Source: Roseivirga sp. 4D4 (GTDB lineage: Bacteria > Bacteroidota > Bacteroidia > Cytophagales > Cyclobacteriaceae). Taken from it: a stretch of 64,000 nt of DNA. This document shows, piece after piece, positions 1 through 8,727 of the stretch (positions are counted from its first letter, which is position 1; the number at the start of each line of letters is the position of its first letter). Below the pieces are notes generated by a model that saw only the letters and a program-made list of their open reading frames with translations, was not told the origin of the DNA and ran no database searches. The stretch covers positions 2,649,001 to 2,713,000 of the forward strand of contig NZ_MDGP01000001.1 of the NCBI RefSeq assembly GCF_001747095.1, in the 5' to 3' direction. A program made the translations under genes and the position numbers.

Positions 1-782
1 AAGGTCAGCCTGTAATTATGATTCCTGGCCTCACCTGTGACGGCTCCGTTTGGGATGAGACCATCGAGGCTATGGGCAATAACTACCAGTACCATGTCAT
101 GACACTACCGGGCTTTGCAGGCAATGCACCTTTAGAAGACCTAGAAGCTGGTTTCTTCAAGCAGGTGGAAGCCATGGTGTTGGACTACATTGATGAAAAC
201 AATATCGAAAAGCCCATCATCATTGGACATAGCCTTGGCGGCTTTATGGCTTTGAATATTGCGATCAAAAGACCAGACCTTCCTTCCAAACTGGTCATTG
301 TAGATTCTCTTCCTTACTTAACACAGGTTCAAATGCCACAAGCACAAACTCCTGAGCAAGCAGAACAAATGGCTAATCAAATGAAGTCTATGGTTGCCGC
401 CAGTGCTGACCAGCCCAGAGCTAACAAGGTAGCTTACCAAAAGCAAATGCTTCAGACAATGATTATTGACAAGGATAAAATTGAAATTGCGGCTGGCTGG
501 GGTGCCGATAGCGACCTGCACACCGTAGGGCAATCTATGTATGAAATGTACACTACTGACATTCGTGAAGACTTGGTCAAAATCAAAGTGCCCACATTGG
601 TATTAGGTGCATGGGTGGCTTACAAACCTTACGGCAGTACCAGAGAAAGTACTCTAGCTATCTATACCGGTCAGTATGAGAAACTCAATAACGTGATAGT
701 TGACATGACGGACATTGGTAACCACTTCATCATGTGGGACGACCCTGAGTTCTTCTACGGCTGGTTGAAAAAATTCCTCTAA
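1..782 (+). CDS. alpha/beta hydrolase, 5' end cut by window edge
   Basis: Serine hydrolase of the alpha/beta-hydrolase fold; the substrate cannot be told. The nucleophile elbow IGHSLGG puts the serine about 72 residues after the first visible Met (base 18), and a late GNH supplies the probable catalytic His. The reading frame stays open to the window edge, and the codons before that Met read GQPVI, which continues into MIPGL. This is the usual first beta strand and oxyanion region of the family, so the true start lies upstream of the window. No signal peptide can be judged. It is followed 58 bases later by a sensor-kinase gene on the same strand. Confidence 0.8.
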   Translation, partial: GQPVIMIPGLTCDGSVWDETIEAMGNNYQYHVMTLPGFAGNAPLEDLEAGFFKQVEAMVLDYIDENNIEKPIIIGHSLGGFMALNIAIKRPDLPSKLVIVDSLPYLTQVQMPQAQTPEQAEQMANQMKSMVAASADQPRANKVAYQKQMLQTMIIDKDKIEIAAGWGADSDLHTVGQSMYEMYTTDIREDLVKIKVPTLVLGAWVAYKPYGSTRESTLAIYTGQYEKLNNVIVDMTDIGNHFIMWDDPEFFYGWLKKFL

Positions 783-840
783 ATCACAATTCATGAATGG
801 TGGGTGATAAATGTTAAATTATCCACCATTCTTCACAACT

Positions 841-1881
841 ATGAATAAGAAACTCGTTTACTGGCTATGTCAAATCGGAGGGTGGCTTCTTTATATAGCC
901 TTCTCAACTGCCATGATTGTTATTTTTGGAGGGTTGGGGGCAATCACTCAGTCCGCCATCCTACTTCAAATCATCATCTTCTTTACCCTTGTTTTATTTT
1001 CACACTTTTTTCGTCTCTACATTCTCAGAAATAATTGGGTTGATTTAAGTATTCTTCAGCTGACGGTTCGCGTCTTAATTGGCGCTTTGATTGTAGCGAT
1101 TGCCGCCCAAGGTATCATCCACATTTTTATCTACTCCATCCTCAAACTCGATGATTTATCAGCATTTAGCTGGGCAGCCTTTGGTGGGTACGTCTTTAGT
1201 GTCTATGTGGTACTTATGCTCTGGTCTACCATTTATTTCTTCATCAAAAACACGGAGAAAAATCGCAAAAATGAAATGGAGAAATTAGCCCTGAAAACTG
1301 ACTTACAGGAAGCAGAGCTGATGATCCTGAAGAACCAGATCAATCCACATTTTTTATTCAATGCCCTGAACAATATCCGTTCTCTAATTCTATCAGATCA
1401 GAATCGAGCCAGGCAAATGGTCACCCACATTTCCGATCTCTTACGTTACTCTATTCAGTTCAATGCATCAGAAAAAGTCACTCTGAGCCAGGAAATGGAT
1501 ATTGTGCAGGACTACCTGCAATTAGAGTCTATTCAATTCAACGATCGGCTGGCCTATGTACTGAATATTGCAGACGAAACTCGGGAACTTAGTATTCCTC
1601 CTATGGCCATTCAACTACTTGTTGAAAACGCCATTAAACATGGTCTGTCTATTCAAAAGAATGGTGGATTTATTAGGATCGAATCGAGCAGAGAGGAAGA
1701 CGCTCTGGTAATCAAAGTCACCAATACAGGTCAGTTAGGACAGAAACAAGGTCGTGAAGGGATTGGCCTCAAAAACCTGGTAGAGCGCATGAAGATTCTC
1801 TTTGGCCCATTCGCAAAATTCAGTCTGGAAAACTCGTCAAAAGACACCGTCACCGCTACACTCAATATACCTATCCAATGA
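841..1881 (+). CDS. LytS/YehU-type sensor histidine kinase
   Basis: Membrane histidine kinase of the His_kinase (PF06580) class that pairs with LytTR regulators. The N-terminal ~135 residues form about four hydrophobic helices. A short coiled linker follows, then the H-box NQINPHFLFNALNNI with the phospho-acceptor His at about residue 170, and an N-box LLVENAIKHG with a G-rich ATP lid. Met at 841 is preferred because MNKKLVYWLCQIGGW is the usual start of this family; an in-frame ATG at 811 would add ten atypical residues. The stop overlaps the next gene by four bases, so the pair is translationally coupled. The signal sensed is unknown. Confidence 0.88.
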   Translation: MNKKLVYWLCQIGGWLLYIAFSTAMIVIFGGLGAITQSAILLQIIIFFTLVLFSHFFRLYILRNNWVDLSILQLTVRVLIGALIVAIAAQGIIHIFIYSILKLDDLSAFSWAAFGGYVFSVYVVLMLWSTIYFFIKNTEKNRKNEMEKLALKTDLQEAELMILKNQINPHFLFNALNNIRSLILSDQNRARQMVTHISDLLRYSIQFNASEKVTLSQEMDIVQDYLQLESIQFNDRLAYVLNIADETRELSIPPMAIQLLVENAIKHGLSIQKNGGFIRIESSREEDALVIKVTNTGQLGQKQGREGIGLKNLVERMKILFGPFAKFSLENSSKDTVTATLNIPIQ

Positions 1882-2597
1882 AATCAATTATTGTAGACGA
1901 CTCGCACCTCGCCAGGCAGGAACTCAAACACCTGCTAAAGACTTTTGATGACATTCGAGTAATCGGTGAAGCAGAAAATGCCGAGCAGGCAAAAGAGCTC
2001 ATTGAGGAATTAAAACCTGAATTGGTATTTCTGGATATTCAAATGCCTGATAAAGATGGCTTCGGGCTTTTAGCAGAACTAGAAGATGTCCCTGAGATCA
2101 TTTTTATCACCGCATTCGATGAGTATGCAATGAAAGCATTCGATCATAACGCGCTGGATTACCTTCAAAAACCAGTCAAAGAGGATCGCCTTTCCTTAGC
2201 CCTTGAAAAGGCTAGAGAAACCATAAAACTTCGTGCTGAACAAGAAGCAAAAAGCCAGCAACTGGGGCTTAATAATCAGGTATTTGTCAAAGACGGTGAG
2301 GCATGTTGGTTCGTAAGCTTAGCAGAAATCAGGGTGTTAGAAATCATGGGCAGCTACACACGCATTTACTTCAAAGATCAAAAACCGATGATCCCCCGAT
2401 CGCTCAACTATATGGAAGGTCGCCTTGATCCAGAAGTATTCTTTCGGGCTAACCGACAGCAAATCATCAACCTTAAATACATCGAAAGAATTGAGCCCTG
2501 GTTCAGTGGCACCTTAAAAGTTTACTTAAAGGATGGTGAAGAAATAGAAGTATCTCGTAGACAAAGTATTAAATTCAGGGAGTTAATGAGCTTCTAA
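1878..2597 (+). CDS. LytTR-family response regulator
   Basis: Cytoplasmic response regulator with an N-terminal receiver domain (residues ~1-120) and a C-terminal LytTR DNA-binding domain (~140-239). The acidic pair follows IIV at residues 7-8, the phospho-acceptor is D53 in FLDIQMPDKDG, and the switch Thr/Lys are in FITAFDEYA and LQKPVKE. The LytTR part shows the typical SYTRIYF and FFRANRQQIINL segments. Its start overlaps the kinase stop (ATGA), so the kinase is the expected partner. The regulon is not visible; LytTR proteins bind short direct repeats, so any tandem-repeat promoter nearby is a possible target. Confidence 0.92.
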   Translation: MKSIIVDDSHLARQELKHLLKTFDDIRVIGEAENAEQAKELIEELKPELVFLDIQMPDKDGFGLLAELEDVPEIIFITAFDEYAMKAFDHNALDYLQKPVKEDRLSLALEKARETIKLRAEQEAKSQQLGLNNQVFVKDGEACWFVSLAEIRVLEIMGSYTRIYFKDQKPMIPRSLNYMEGRLDPEVFFRANRQQIINLKYIERIEPWFSGTLKVYLKDGEEIEVSRRQSIKFRELMSF

Positions 2598-3055
2598 TGT
2601 CAAGAACACATTTACTCCTCAGTTTACTTTTAGTCCTTAGCCTCGGTTGTCAACAAACCCTAGAAAAGGGTACAGAAAAGGACCTTATGACCACCCTTGA
2701 CAAATTCAACCTGGCATTTGCCGAAGGAGATTTAGACTTCCTCGATCGGCATACGACAAGCGATTATCGGCATACCAACAATTCCAACAAAGCCTTTGGC
2801 AAAACCTCTTGGTTTGAATACCTCACTTCAAGAAAAGAAGACCTAAATAACGGTGTGCTTAATTTGCAACGCTATGAGATGTCTGAAATTGAGGTGCAGC
2901 TTTATGAGAACTCCGCTGTAATCACTGGGCTCATTTACACCAAAGGGAACCATTATTCAGAAGCCTTTGACCGACAATTGAGGGTTACCCACCTTTGGGT
3001 TTTTCAGGAGGGCATCTGGAAAAGGGCCGCCTTCCATGATACACCGATAGAATAG
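2597..3055 (+). CDS. NTF2/SnoaL-like (DUF4440-type) lipoprotein
   Basis: Small exported protein with a lipobox (LSLGC, Cys about residue 18), followed by a ~130-residue cone-shaped NTF2-like domain of the DUF4440/SnoaL kind. The pattern LDKFNLAFAEGDLDFL near the start and a C-terminal strand ending VFQEGIWKRAAFHDTPI are characteristic. Members of this fold bind small ligands or are enzymes; nothing here fixes a reaction. The ATG sits inside the stop of the response-regulator gene (TAATG), so it is the third gene of the LytS-LytTR operon and may belong to the response it controls. Confidence 0.75.
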   Translation: MSRTHLLLSLLLVLSLGCQQTLEKGTEKDLMTTLDKFNLAFAEGDLDFLDRHTTSDYRHTNNSNKAFGKTSWFEYLTSRKEDLNNGVLNLQRYEMSEIEVQLYENSAVITGLIYTKGNHYSEAFDRQLRVTHLWVFQEGIWKRAAFHDTPIE

Positions 3056-3112
3056 TCACATTAATCCATTTATTTCCTTGGGAAGCTTTTTCTTAAACTT
3101 TAATTTTCCCCA

Positions 3113-3643
3113 ATGAACAGGGCGGAAATCATAGGAAAGCTAGAAGAGGTATATGGACGACTGAGCGATTTTCTTCTCGACCTTTCACAAGACGAGTACG
3201 AATATGCTCCCGAAGGCAAGTGGAACGCGGGCCAACAGGCAGAACATTTAAGCAAGAGTGTCAGAGCAGTCACCACTGGGCTAACGGTTCCAAAGCTCAT
3301 GATCGGCTATAAGTTTGGAAAGGCAAATCGACCCAGCTTAGAATACCGCGAATTGGTAGAGAAATACCAGAATAAACTATCTGATTATGATGGTCCTGCT
3401 CCATCAGCCTATAGCCCGGGCAAGGTAAAATTTGTCAATGCCCAAAAGAACGTCAAGAACCTTCAAGATGCTATCCAAGCCATGATCAAAAGGCTAGATG
3501 GTTGGTCTGGGTCCGATATGGATAAGTATATCTTTCCACATCCGCTCATGGGCAAGATCACAGTGAGGGAAATGCTCTATTTTACAATTTATCATGCCGA
3601 ACACCATCACGGTCTGATTCGAAGATATTTAAAAGGTGTCTAA
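3113..3643 (+). CDS. DinB-family protein
   Basis: Four-helix DinB/YfiT-like metalloprotein of 176 residues, the usual size of the family. The metal-binding histidines can be seen as QQAEHLSKS (residue ~45) and in the C-terminal YHAEHHHGLIRRYL. Family members are thiol-dependent transferases or metal-dependent hydrolases; the substrate here is unknown. There is no signal peptide, so it is cytoplasmic. It lies three bases upstream of the exported oxidoreductase gene and is probably cotranscribed with it. Confidence 0.82.
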   Translation: MNRAEIIGKLEEVYGRLSDFLLDLSQDEYEYAPEGKWNAGQQAEHLSKSVRAVTTGLTVPKLMIGYKFGKANRPSLEYRELVEKYQNKLSDYDGPAPSAYSPGKVKFVNAQKNVKNLQDAIQAMIKRLDGWSGSDMDKYIFPHPLMGKITVREMLYFTIYHAEHHHGLIRRYLKGV

Positions 3644-3646
3644 CAT

Positions 3647-4744
3647 ATGAAGAAGCTTTTAGCCTTTATTTTAACCATTCTTTCTTTCGGGCAAATGCAA
3701 GCACAGGAACAAAAGAAACCACTTCAGGTAGCCGTGATCGGTCTTACCCACACCCATGTGCATTGGATTTTAGGTCGTGAAGATCGAGGCGATATTGAAA
3801 TCATAGGAATTGTTGAATCCAACAAGGATCTAGCCCAGCGTTATGCCGATCAACACGGGTATTCGATGGATATCGTCTATGATTCTATGGATGCATTAAT
3901 GGAGAATAAATCGCCCGAGGCCGTTACTGCCTTTGGTACTATCTATGATCATCTTTCCGTGGTAGAATTCTTCGCTCCCAAAGGCATTCATGTCATGGTC
4001 GAAAAGCCCCTCGCGGTCAGCTTAGATCATGCTAAGAAAATGGAGGCCCTGGCCAAAAAACATAATATCCACTTACTGACTAACTACGAAACCACTTGGT
4101 ATGGAAGCAATTTCAAAGCCTACGAAATGGTCCACGAAACGGATCAAATTGGTGATATAAGAAAGATAGTGGTGCATGATGGACATCCCGGACCAAAGGA
4201 GATCGGGGTCAATGAAGAGTTTTTAGAATGGCTGACCGACCCTAAACTCAACGGTGCCGGAGCCCTGACCGACTTTGGTTGCTACGGTGCCAATCTGGCC
4301 ACCTGGCTCATGAAGGGGGAACGACCAGAATCTGTATTCGCTATTGCTCAAACCAACAAACCAGACTTATATCCAAAAGTCGATGATGAGGCTACCATCG
4401 TTCTGAAATATCCAAAGACCCAAGTCATTATACAGGCTTCTTGGAATTGGCCAGTTAGTCGAAAAGATATGGAAGTCTATGGTGTCAAAGGACAAGTAAT
4501 TGCTGATAACGAATCCACACTTCGATATCGCTTGGGTGATGATAATGAAGAGGTGACACTGAAAGACCTCAGGAAAGAAAGTCCACTAGACGATCCATTC
4601 AGCCTATTGGCTGCCGTAGTTCGTGGCGATGTAAAGCCCTTGCCTACCGATTTATCAGCCCTCGAAAATAATATGGTGGTGATGGAAATCCTTCAGGCGG
4701 CCATGAAGAGCGCTAAAACTGGAAAATTGGTGAGGTTGAAATAA
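3647..4744 (+). CDS. exported Gfo/Idh/MocA-family oxidoreductase
   Basis: NAD(P)-dependent oxidoreductase of the Gfo/Idh/MocA family, usually acting on sugars or inositols. Residues 1-19 are a Sec signal peptide ending AQA/Q, so it is predicted to be periplasmic with a tightly held cofactor. The Rossmann part starts at VAVIGLTHTHVHWILG, and the family EKP motif appears as MVEKPLAVSLDHAKKM around residue 122. The C-terminal alpha/beta domain contains GALTDFGCYGANLATW. The 365-residue length is normal. The substrate is unknown. It ends just before a strong hairpin shared with the convergent lactonase gene. Confidence 0.85.
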   Translation: MKKLLAFILTILSFGQMQAQEQKKPLQVAVIGLTHTHVHWILGREDRGDIEIIGIVESNKDLAQRYADQHGYSMDIVYDSMDALMENKSPEAVTAFGTIYDHLSVVEFFAPKGIHVMVEKPLAVSLDHAKKMEALAKKHNIHLLTNYETTWYGSNFKAYEMVHETDQIGDIRKIVVHDGHPGPKEIGVNEEFLEWLTDPKLNGAGALTDFGCYGANLATWLMKGERPESVFAIAQTNKPDLYPKVDDEATIVLKYPKTQVIIQASWNWPVSRKDMEVYGVKGQVIADNESTLRYRLGDDNEEVTLKDLRKESPLDDPFSLLAAVVRGDVKPLPTDLSALENNMVVMEILQAAMKSAKTGKLVRLK

Positions 4745-4755
4745 ACCTCCCCTAA

Positions 4756-4776
4756 CCCCTCCTTCATAAGGAGGGG
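4756..4776. terminator. GC-rich hairpin between convergent genes
   Basis: Perfect 9-bp stem CCCCTCCTT / AAGGAGGGG with a 3-base loop, placed between the ends of two convergent genes (stops at 4744 and 4794). It lacks a long T tract on either side, so it may be a two-sided transcription stop helped by other factors, or a copy of a dispersed CCTCC/GGAGG palindrome. Confidence 0.5.
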
Positions 4777-4793
4777 AATGAATGAGTTCTGAC

Positions 4794-5963
4794 TTACTTT
4801 AAGAATTTCAGGCAAACCGGAGTAGGTACTTCCGCCACAAAACCCGTTTCTGAAAGCATACCCGTTTCTTGATCAATCGCAAAGGTCACGATCGTGTCCG
4901 TATCCTGATTGGCGGCTAGCAGAAATCGGCCAGAAGGATCAATCTCAAAATCCCTTGGCGTTAAACCCAAGGTCGATTGCCTACCTACAGCTGACAGACC
5001 ACCATTCTCATCAATAGAAAAAACAACGATCTCGTTCAGTTCTCCTCGGTTAGAGGTATAGAGAAACTTACCACTAGGGTGTACTTTGATGGCCGCACTG
5101 GCAGGTTCTCGATTGTCACCTTCTTGTTGCACGGAAATCATTTGGGTTGTTCTCCTCATGCGAACATCTTCTGATGTGCGATAAACTTCTACTGTGCCTA
5201 TCAACTCATTCAACATATAGGCAACCTCCAAAGTAGGATGAAAAGCCAGGTGCCTTGGGCCTGACATCCTCGGAGAATTAGGATAATCACCTACGTAGTT
5301 CAGGGTTTGTGAGAGGGTATCCAATTCATATTCATAAGTTCTATCGGCCCCAAGGTCAACCGCAATTACCCAATCTTGGGTAGGATGTTGAATGATTTGA
5401 TGCGCATGCGCTGCATCTTGTCGAGGATGTGTTGAACTCCCCTCGTGCTTCTTATAAGAGGTATAGTTTTCCAGCATTCCCTCCTCGTTGATGGGAAAGA
5501 GTGCCACGCTCCCACCTACATAGTTAGCAGCCATCACAAATTTTCCCGTATTGTCAATACTGACATAGCAAGGGTACTGCCCCATACTTCCAACTTCGTT
5601 TAAGTAACTAAGGCTGTGATCTTTAGGATTGTATTCCAGAGCCGTTAGGGAAGCGAATTCATCCTCACCCCCATTGAATTCATTGACTGCATAAACCCAT
5701 TTGCCATTCTCATGCACCGCCAAATAAGACGGACTGATCAAGGCATCAGAAGTAGATAGATACCTGAGCGCCCCAGTCTCTTTGTTCATTTCATAGACAT
5801 AAACTCCCTCGCCTTTCCCATCCACATGCCCTTCTTTCTGGGTATATGTTCCAATGAACAGAATTTCGACATTATCTGGCTTCTTCACCGCTTCCTCCTT
5901 ATTAGATGACTGACAACTTGAGATTAAGAATAGACCGATTAAGGTCAGCAAGAAATGCTTCAT
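4794..5963 (-). CDS. lactonase-family seven-bladed beta-propeller lipoprotein
   Basis: Member of the 6-phosphogluconolactonase/YbhE-like (Lactonase) beta-propeller family, 389 residues, the usual length. It carries a lipobox (LISSC, Cys at ~17), so it is an envelope lipoprotein rather than a cytoplasmic Pgl. Repeated blade signatures such as SPSYLAVHENGKWVYAVNE and GPRHLAFHPTLEVAYML are clear. Cytoplasmic homologues hydrolyse 6-phosphogluconolactone; an exported form more likely acts on another lactone or only binds. It is the last gene of a reverse-strand run after GDPD and threonine aldolase, two bases apart from the latter. Confidence 0.82.
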   Translation of the reverse strand: MKHFLLTLIGLFLISSCQSSNKEEAVKKPDNVEILFIGTYTQKEGHVDGKGEGVYVYEMNKETGALRYLSTSDALISPSYLAVHENGKWVYAVNEFNGGEDEFASLTALEYNPKDHSLSYLNEVGSMGQYPCYVSIDNTGKFVMAANYVGGSVALFPINEEGMLENYTSYKKHEGSSTHPRQDAAHAHQIIQHPTQDWVIAVDLGADRTYEYELDTLSQTLNYVGDYPNSPRMSGPRHLAFHPTLEVAYMLNELIGTVEVYRTSEDVRMRRTTQMISVQQEGDNREPASAAIKVHPSGKFLYTSNRGELNEIVVFSIDENGGLSAVGRQSTLGLTPRDFEIDPSGRFLLAANQDTDTIVTFAIDQETGMLSETGFVAEVPTPVCLKFLK

Positions 5964-5964
5964 G

Positions 5965-6981
5965 TTAGAGGCTTTTTAAAACTTTGATCAATTGATCCAT
6001 ATGGTCATCGGTGAAATCAAGGTGTGTCACAAAACGAATGAGCTGCGGCCCAAAACCGAAAGCATGGACGTCATGATCCGCTAGTTTTTTAATAAAGCTT
6101 TGATTGTCGTATTTATCCGTGAGCTTAAAGATCAGGATGTTGGTCTCGCATGGATATACCTCTTCCACATAATCCAAGCCTTTCAGGACCTCGGCAATTT
6201 CTTTCGCCTTCTTATGATCTTCTGCCAAACGTTTCACATGGTGATCCAATGCGTAAAGTCCCGCTGCTGCAATGTAACCGGCCTGTCTCCAGGCACCTCC
6301 CATTACTTTTCTGATCCGCTTAGCGCGCTTGATATCATCATGTCCTCCAAGGAGTAATGATCCTACAGGAGCACCCAAACCTTTAGACAGGCAAATAGAA
6401 ATCGTATCGAAGACCTCTCCGTACGTTTTAGCCTTCTGGCCTGTAGCCACAAGTGCATTGAATAGCCTTGCTCCATCTAAATGCAAGGACAGGTTATGTT
6501 CATGGCAGGTTTCTCGGATCGCCCAAATCTCTTCAAAATCATAACAGCTCCCCCCACCCTTATTCATGGTGTTTTCCAGTGAAACCACTTTGGACACAGG
6601 CGCATGAATGTCGTCAGGTTGAATAGCAGCTTTGACATCTGCAGCGGTAATCAACCCCCTCTCTCCTTCTAATAAGCGAACAGAAACACCCGAGTTGGAC
6701 ATCAAGCCCCCACTTTCATACAGATAAATATGCGAGTACTTATGGCAGATCACTTCGTCTTGAAGCGTGGTATGCAAACGAATACCAATCTGATTCGTCA
6801 TGGTACCGGAAGCGCAGTACAAGGCGGCATCCATTCCAAACATATGGGCTGCTCTCTGTTCGAGGGCCGTCACCGTTGGGTCTTCACCGAACATATCGTC
6901 CCCAACTTCGGCCGTCATCATAGCTTCTAGCATCTCAGGGGTAGGCTTGGTCAGCGTATCGCTTCTTAAATCAATCACCAT
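5965..6981 (-). CDS. ltaE: low-specificity L-threonine aldolase (PLP)
   Basis: Fold-type I PLP enzyme of the beta-eliminating lyase/threonine aldolase family, cleaving L-threonine or L-allo-threonine to glycine and acetaldehyde in the cytoplasm. Visible signatures are MVIDLRSDTLTKPT at the N terminus, HLDGARL with the cofactor-binding Asp at ~169, and the Schiff-base lysine in SKGLGAPVGS at ~K200. The 338-residue length is normal. The start overlaps the upstream GDPD stop by seven bases and the stop lies two bases before the lactonase start, so the three genes form an operon. The symbol is assigned by family only. Confidence 0.88.
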   Translation of the reverse strand: MVIDLRSDTLTKPTPEMLEAMMTAEVGDDMFGEDPTVTALEQRAAHMFGMDAALYCASGTMTNQIGIRLHTTLQDEVICHKYSHIYLYESGGLMSNSGVSVRLLEGERGLITAADVKAAIQPDDIHAPVSKVVSLENTMNKGGGSCYDFEEIWAIRETCHEHNLSLHLDGARLFNALVATGQKAKTYGEVFDTISICLSKGLGAPVGSLLLGGHDDIKRAKRIRKVMGGAWRQAGYIAAAGLYALDHHVKRLAEDHKKAKEIAEVLKGLDYVEEVYPCETNILIFKLTDKYDNQSFIKKLADHDVHAFGFGPQLIRFVTHLDFTDDHMDQLIKVLKSL

Positions 6982-7919
6982 TTAAAATATTTAAACTTTG
7001 AACTCGAACTGGGTCTTAAGGTTTCCAATACCTTTGCTGCTTCTATCGGTCGATCAGTAGCCAAAATATCAGCTCCTCGGTTCACAAAGCCCGCATATAT
7101 ACTATCGCCTCGGGCAATGGCCTTTCGATCCAAGTTACCCAGAACACCTAAAATAGCATAAATACCCTTGTCGTGCAGAAACTTATACAGAGAAGGTTCT
7201 GGCTCTGAAACACCCGTAAAGGCAATCATATTTTCATCAGGAATGCCAAGGTTCTTGTGCGCCTCATAGGCCGATAAATTACCAATGCCGACAGAGATCA
7301 TAAGATCTGGATTCAAATCATACACAGTCTGTGCATCATTTGCAGAGTAGGTAATGATGGCGGCATAGTTTTCTGTTTCAGTTGCTACCACCAAATCAGT
7401 GACCATCTTAAAAGGAACCCCTCTCTTCACATCCAGGGTCAAAAGTGCTTTACCATCAGCCCAACGTAAAACTTCTTCTAGCGTAGGAATTTGATCCTCG
7501 GTAACAACCCCTTCATTATCCTTCAAACGAAGGCCTTTCAGTTCAGTCCAAGTCATGTCTCTCACCCTTCCAGTACCATTAGTTGTTCGGTCAAGTGTAT
7601 TATCGTGCATCATCACCAAAACGGAATCAGAAGTCATCTCTATGTCGCATTCAATGACAGCTGGAGTATAGCTTAAGACATAATCAAAAGTGCGAATGGA
7701 GTTCTCAGGGTATCCAGGATAAGGACCTCCCCGATGTGCACTTACCATGGGTACACGATCTTCCGTCCATGAATAGAAATCTTTTGCGCCATACAGTACC
7801 ATGGCCGCATCATTCATTCCTTTCAAATCGGACGTATCGGATATTTTATGATCAGAACTGCAACTGGCAGTGATTACAGCAAGAAAAAGGATAAAGAATA
7901 AATATTTGAAGGCGCGCAT
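6975..7919 (-). CDS. glycerophosphodiester phosphodiesterase lipoprotein
   Basis: Secreted GDPD-family enzyme hydrolysing glycerophosphodiesters to glycerol-3-phosphate and an alcohol. A signal with lipobox ITASC (Cys ~20) anchors it in the envelope. The catalytic pattern is intact: SAHRGGPYPGYPENSIRTF with the first His, ECDIEMTSDSVLVMMHD with the metal-binding Glu/Asp and second His, and a C-terminal FVNRGADILATDRP barrel end. It is the first gene of the reverse operon with threonine aldolase and the lactonase-like lipoprotein; no metabolic link among the three is obvious. Confidence 0.88.
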   Translation of the reverse strand: MRAFKYLFFILFLAVITASCSSDHKISDTSDLKGMNDAAMVLYGAKDFYSWTEDRVPMVSAHRGGPYPGYPENSIRTFDYVLSYTPAVIECDIEMTSDSVLVMMHDNTLDRTTNGTGRVRDMTWTELKGLRLKDNEGVVTEDQIPTLEEVLRWADGKALLTLDVKRGVPFKMVTDLVVATETENYAAIITYSANDAQTVYDLNPDLMISVGIGNLSAYEAHKNLGIPDENMIAFTGVSEPEPSLYKFLHDKGIYAILGVLGNLDRKAIARGDSIYAGFVNRGADILATDRPIEAAKVLETLRPSSSSKFKYFKW

Positions 7920-8105
7920 CAGACTAGTAGGGATCAGGAAAATGCATGAGCATGCAAGATAGTCTGAAGTGGCAATAAACGAAGCCCATTGATCAGAAAG
8001 TCATCCCCGATGCGGTAGACCATATGCCAACCGCACCGGTAATCTCCATTTAACCTAAACATATGAAGATCAGATGTCAAACATCTAAAATGACCGGACC
8101 GTCTG

Positions 8106-8564
8106 TCACTTTATGGGTGTGTAATCTCCTAAATGGCTCCTTAAACGTTGGAGCTCATCTCGAATTTCATCATGTAAAACGCGCGGCACTTCTTTTAAGT
8201 AGCCAGCAAAATGATTATCCAGCTTAATGATCATTTCGTTCTTGCTCTTCCTTCCTTTCTCGGTGAGTACCACGTGAAAGGATCTACCGTCTTCCTCATT
8301 CACAACCCTTTCAATCCATCCATTCTTTTCCATTCTCACGAGCATTCGCGAGATAGAAGGTAAATCCTGAAGTGTCACTCCACTGATTTGAGTAGGTGTG
8401 ACACTTCCATGGTTCCACAGAATAATCAAGACCTGCCATTGCTCGGGAGTAACCCCATAAGCTTTTAACCCTCTAATCAGCTCCCTGTGAAACAACAGGT
8501 ATGCGCGATATAGATTATAGCCGAGATTATTATTGAGATGAAAGAGAGCCTTACCGAAATCCAT
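8106..8564 (-). CDS. MarR-family transcriptional regulator
   Basis: Winged-helix dimeric repressor/activator of 152 residues. The order of elements is typical: LYRAYLLFHRELIRGLKAYGVTPEQWQVLIIL dimerisation and first helices, SVTPTQISGVTLQDLPSISRMLVRMEKNGWIERV recognition helix (~60-95), and the wing DGRSFHVVLTEKG. The gene stands alone, with a perfect 24-bp palindrome 34 bases upstream of its ATG that is the natural candidate for its own operator. Ligand and other targets are unknown. Confidence 0.9.
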   Translation of the reverse strand: MDFGKALFHLNNNLGYNLYRAYLLFHRELIRGLKAYGVTPEQWQVLIILWNHGSVTPTQISGVTLQDLPSISRMLVRMEKNGWIERVVNEEDGRSFHVVLTEKGRKSKNEMIIKLDNHFAGYLKEVPRVLHDEIRDELQRLRSHLGDYTPIK

Positions 8565-8597
8565 TTTTGGTGGTAAATCTGGGCGAAATATAGGCTA

Positions 8598-8621
8598 AAA
8601 AACTTGTCTAGACAAGTTTTT
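8598..8621. promoter_or_regulatory. perfect 24-bp palindrome, probable MarR operator
   Basis: The two arms are exact reverse complements over 12 bp each; the central part reads ACTTGTCTAGACAAGT, with A/T runs outside. It sits 34 bases upstream of the MarR start in an otherwise non-coding stretch, the right size and symmetry for a MarR dimer. No T-tract hairpin function is needed to explain it because it lies upstream of its neighbour, not downstream. Confidence 0.7.
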
Positions 8622-8727
8622 AGATGAAACTTTCGCTGATCTGGAAAGAATTTTTCTTAGAAATTCAATAGGTATCTATTCCTCACTTTTTAAATGAGTG
8701 AAAAGAGATTAGAAATGACTTGAAATG

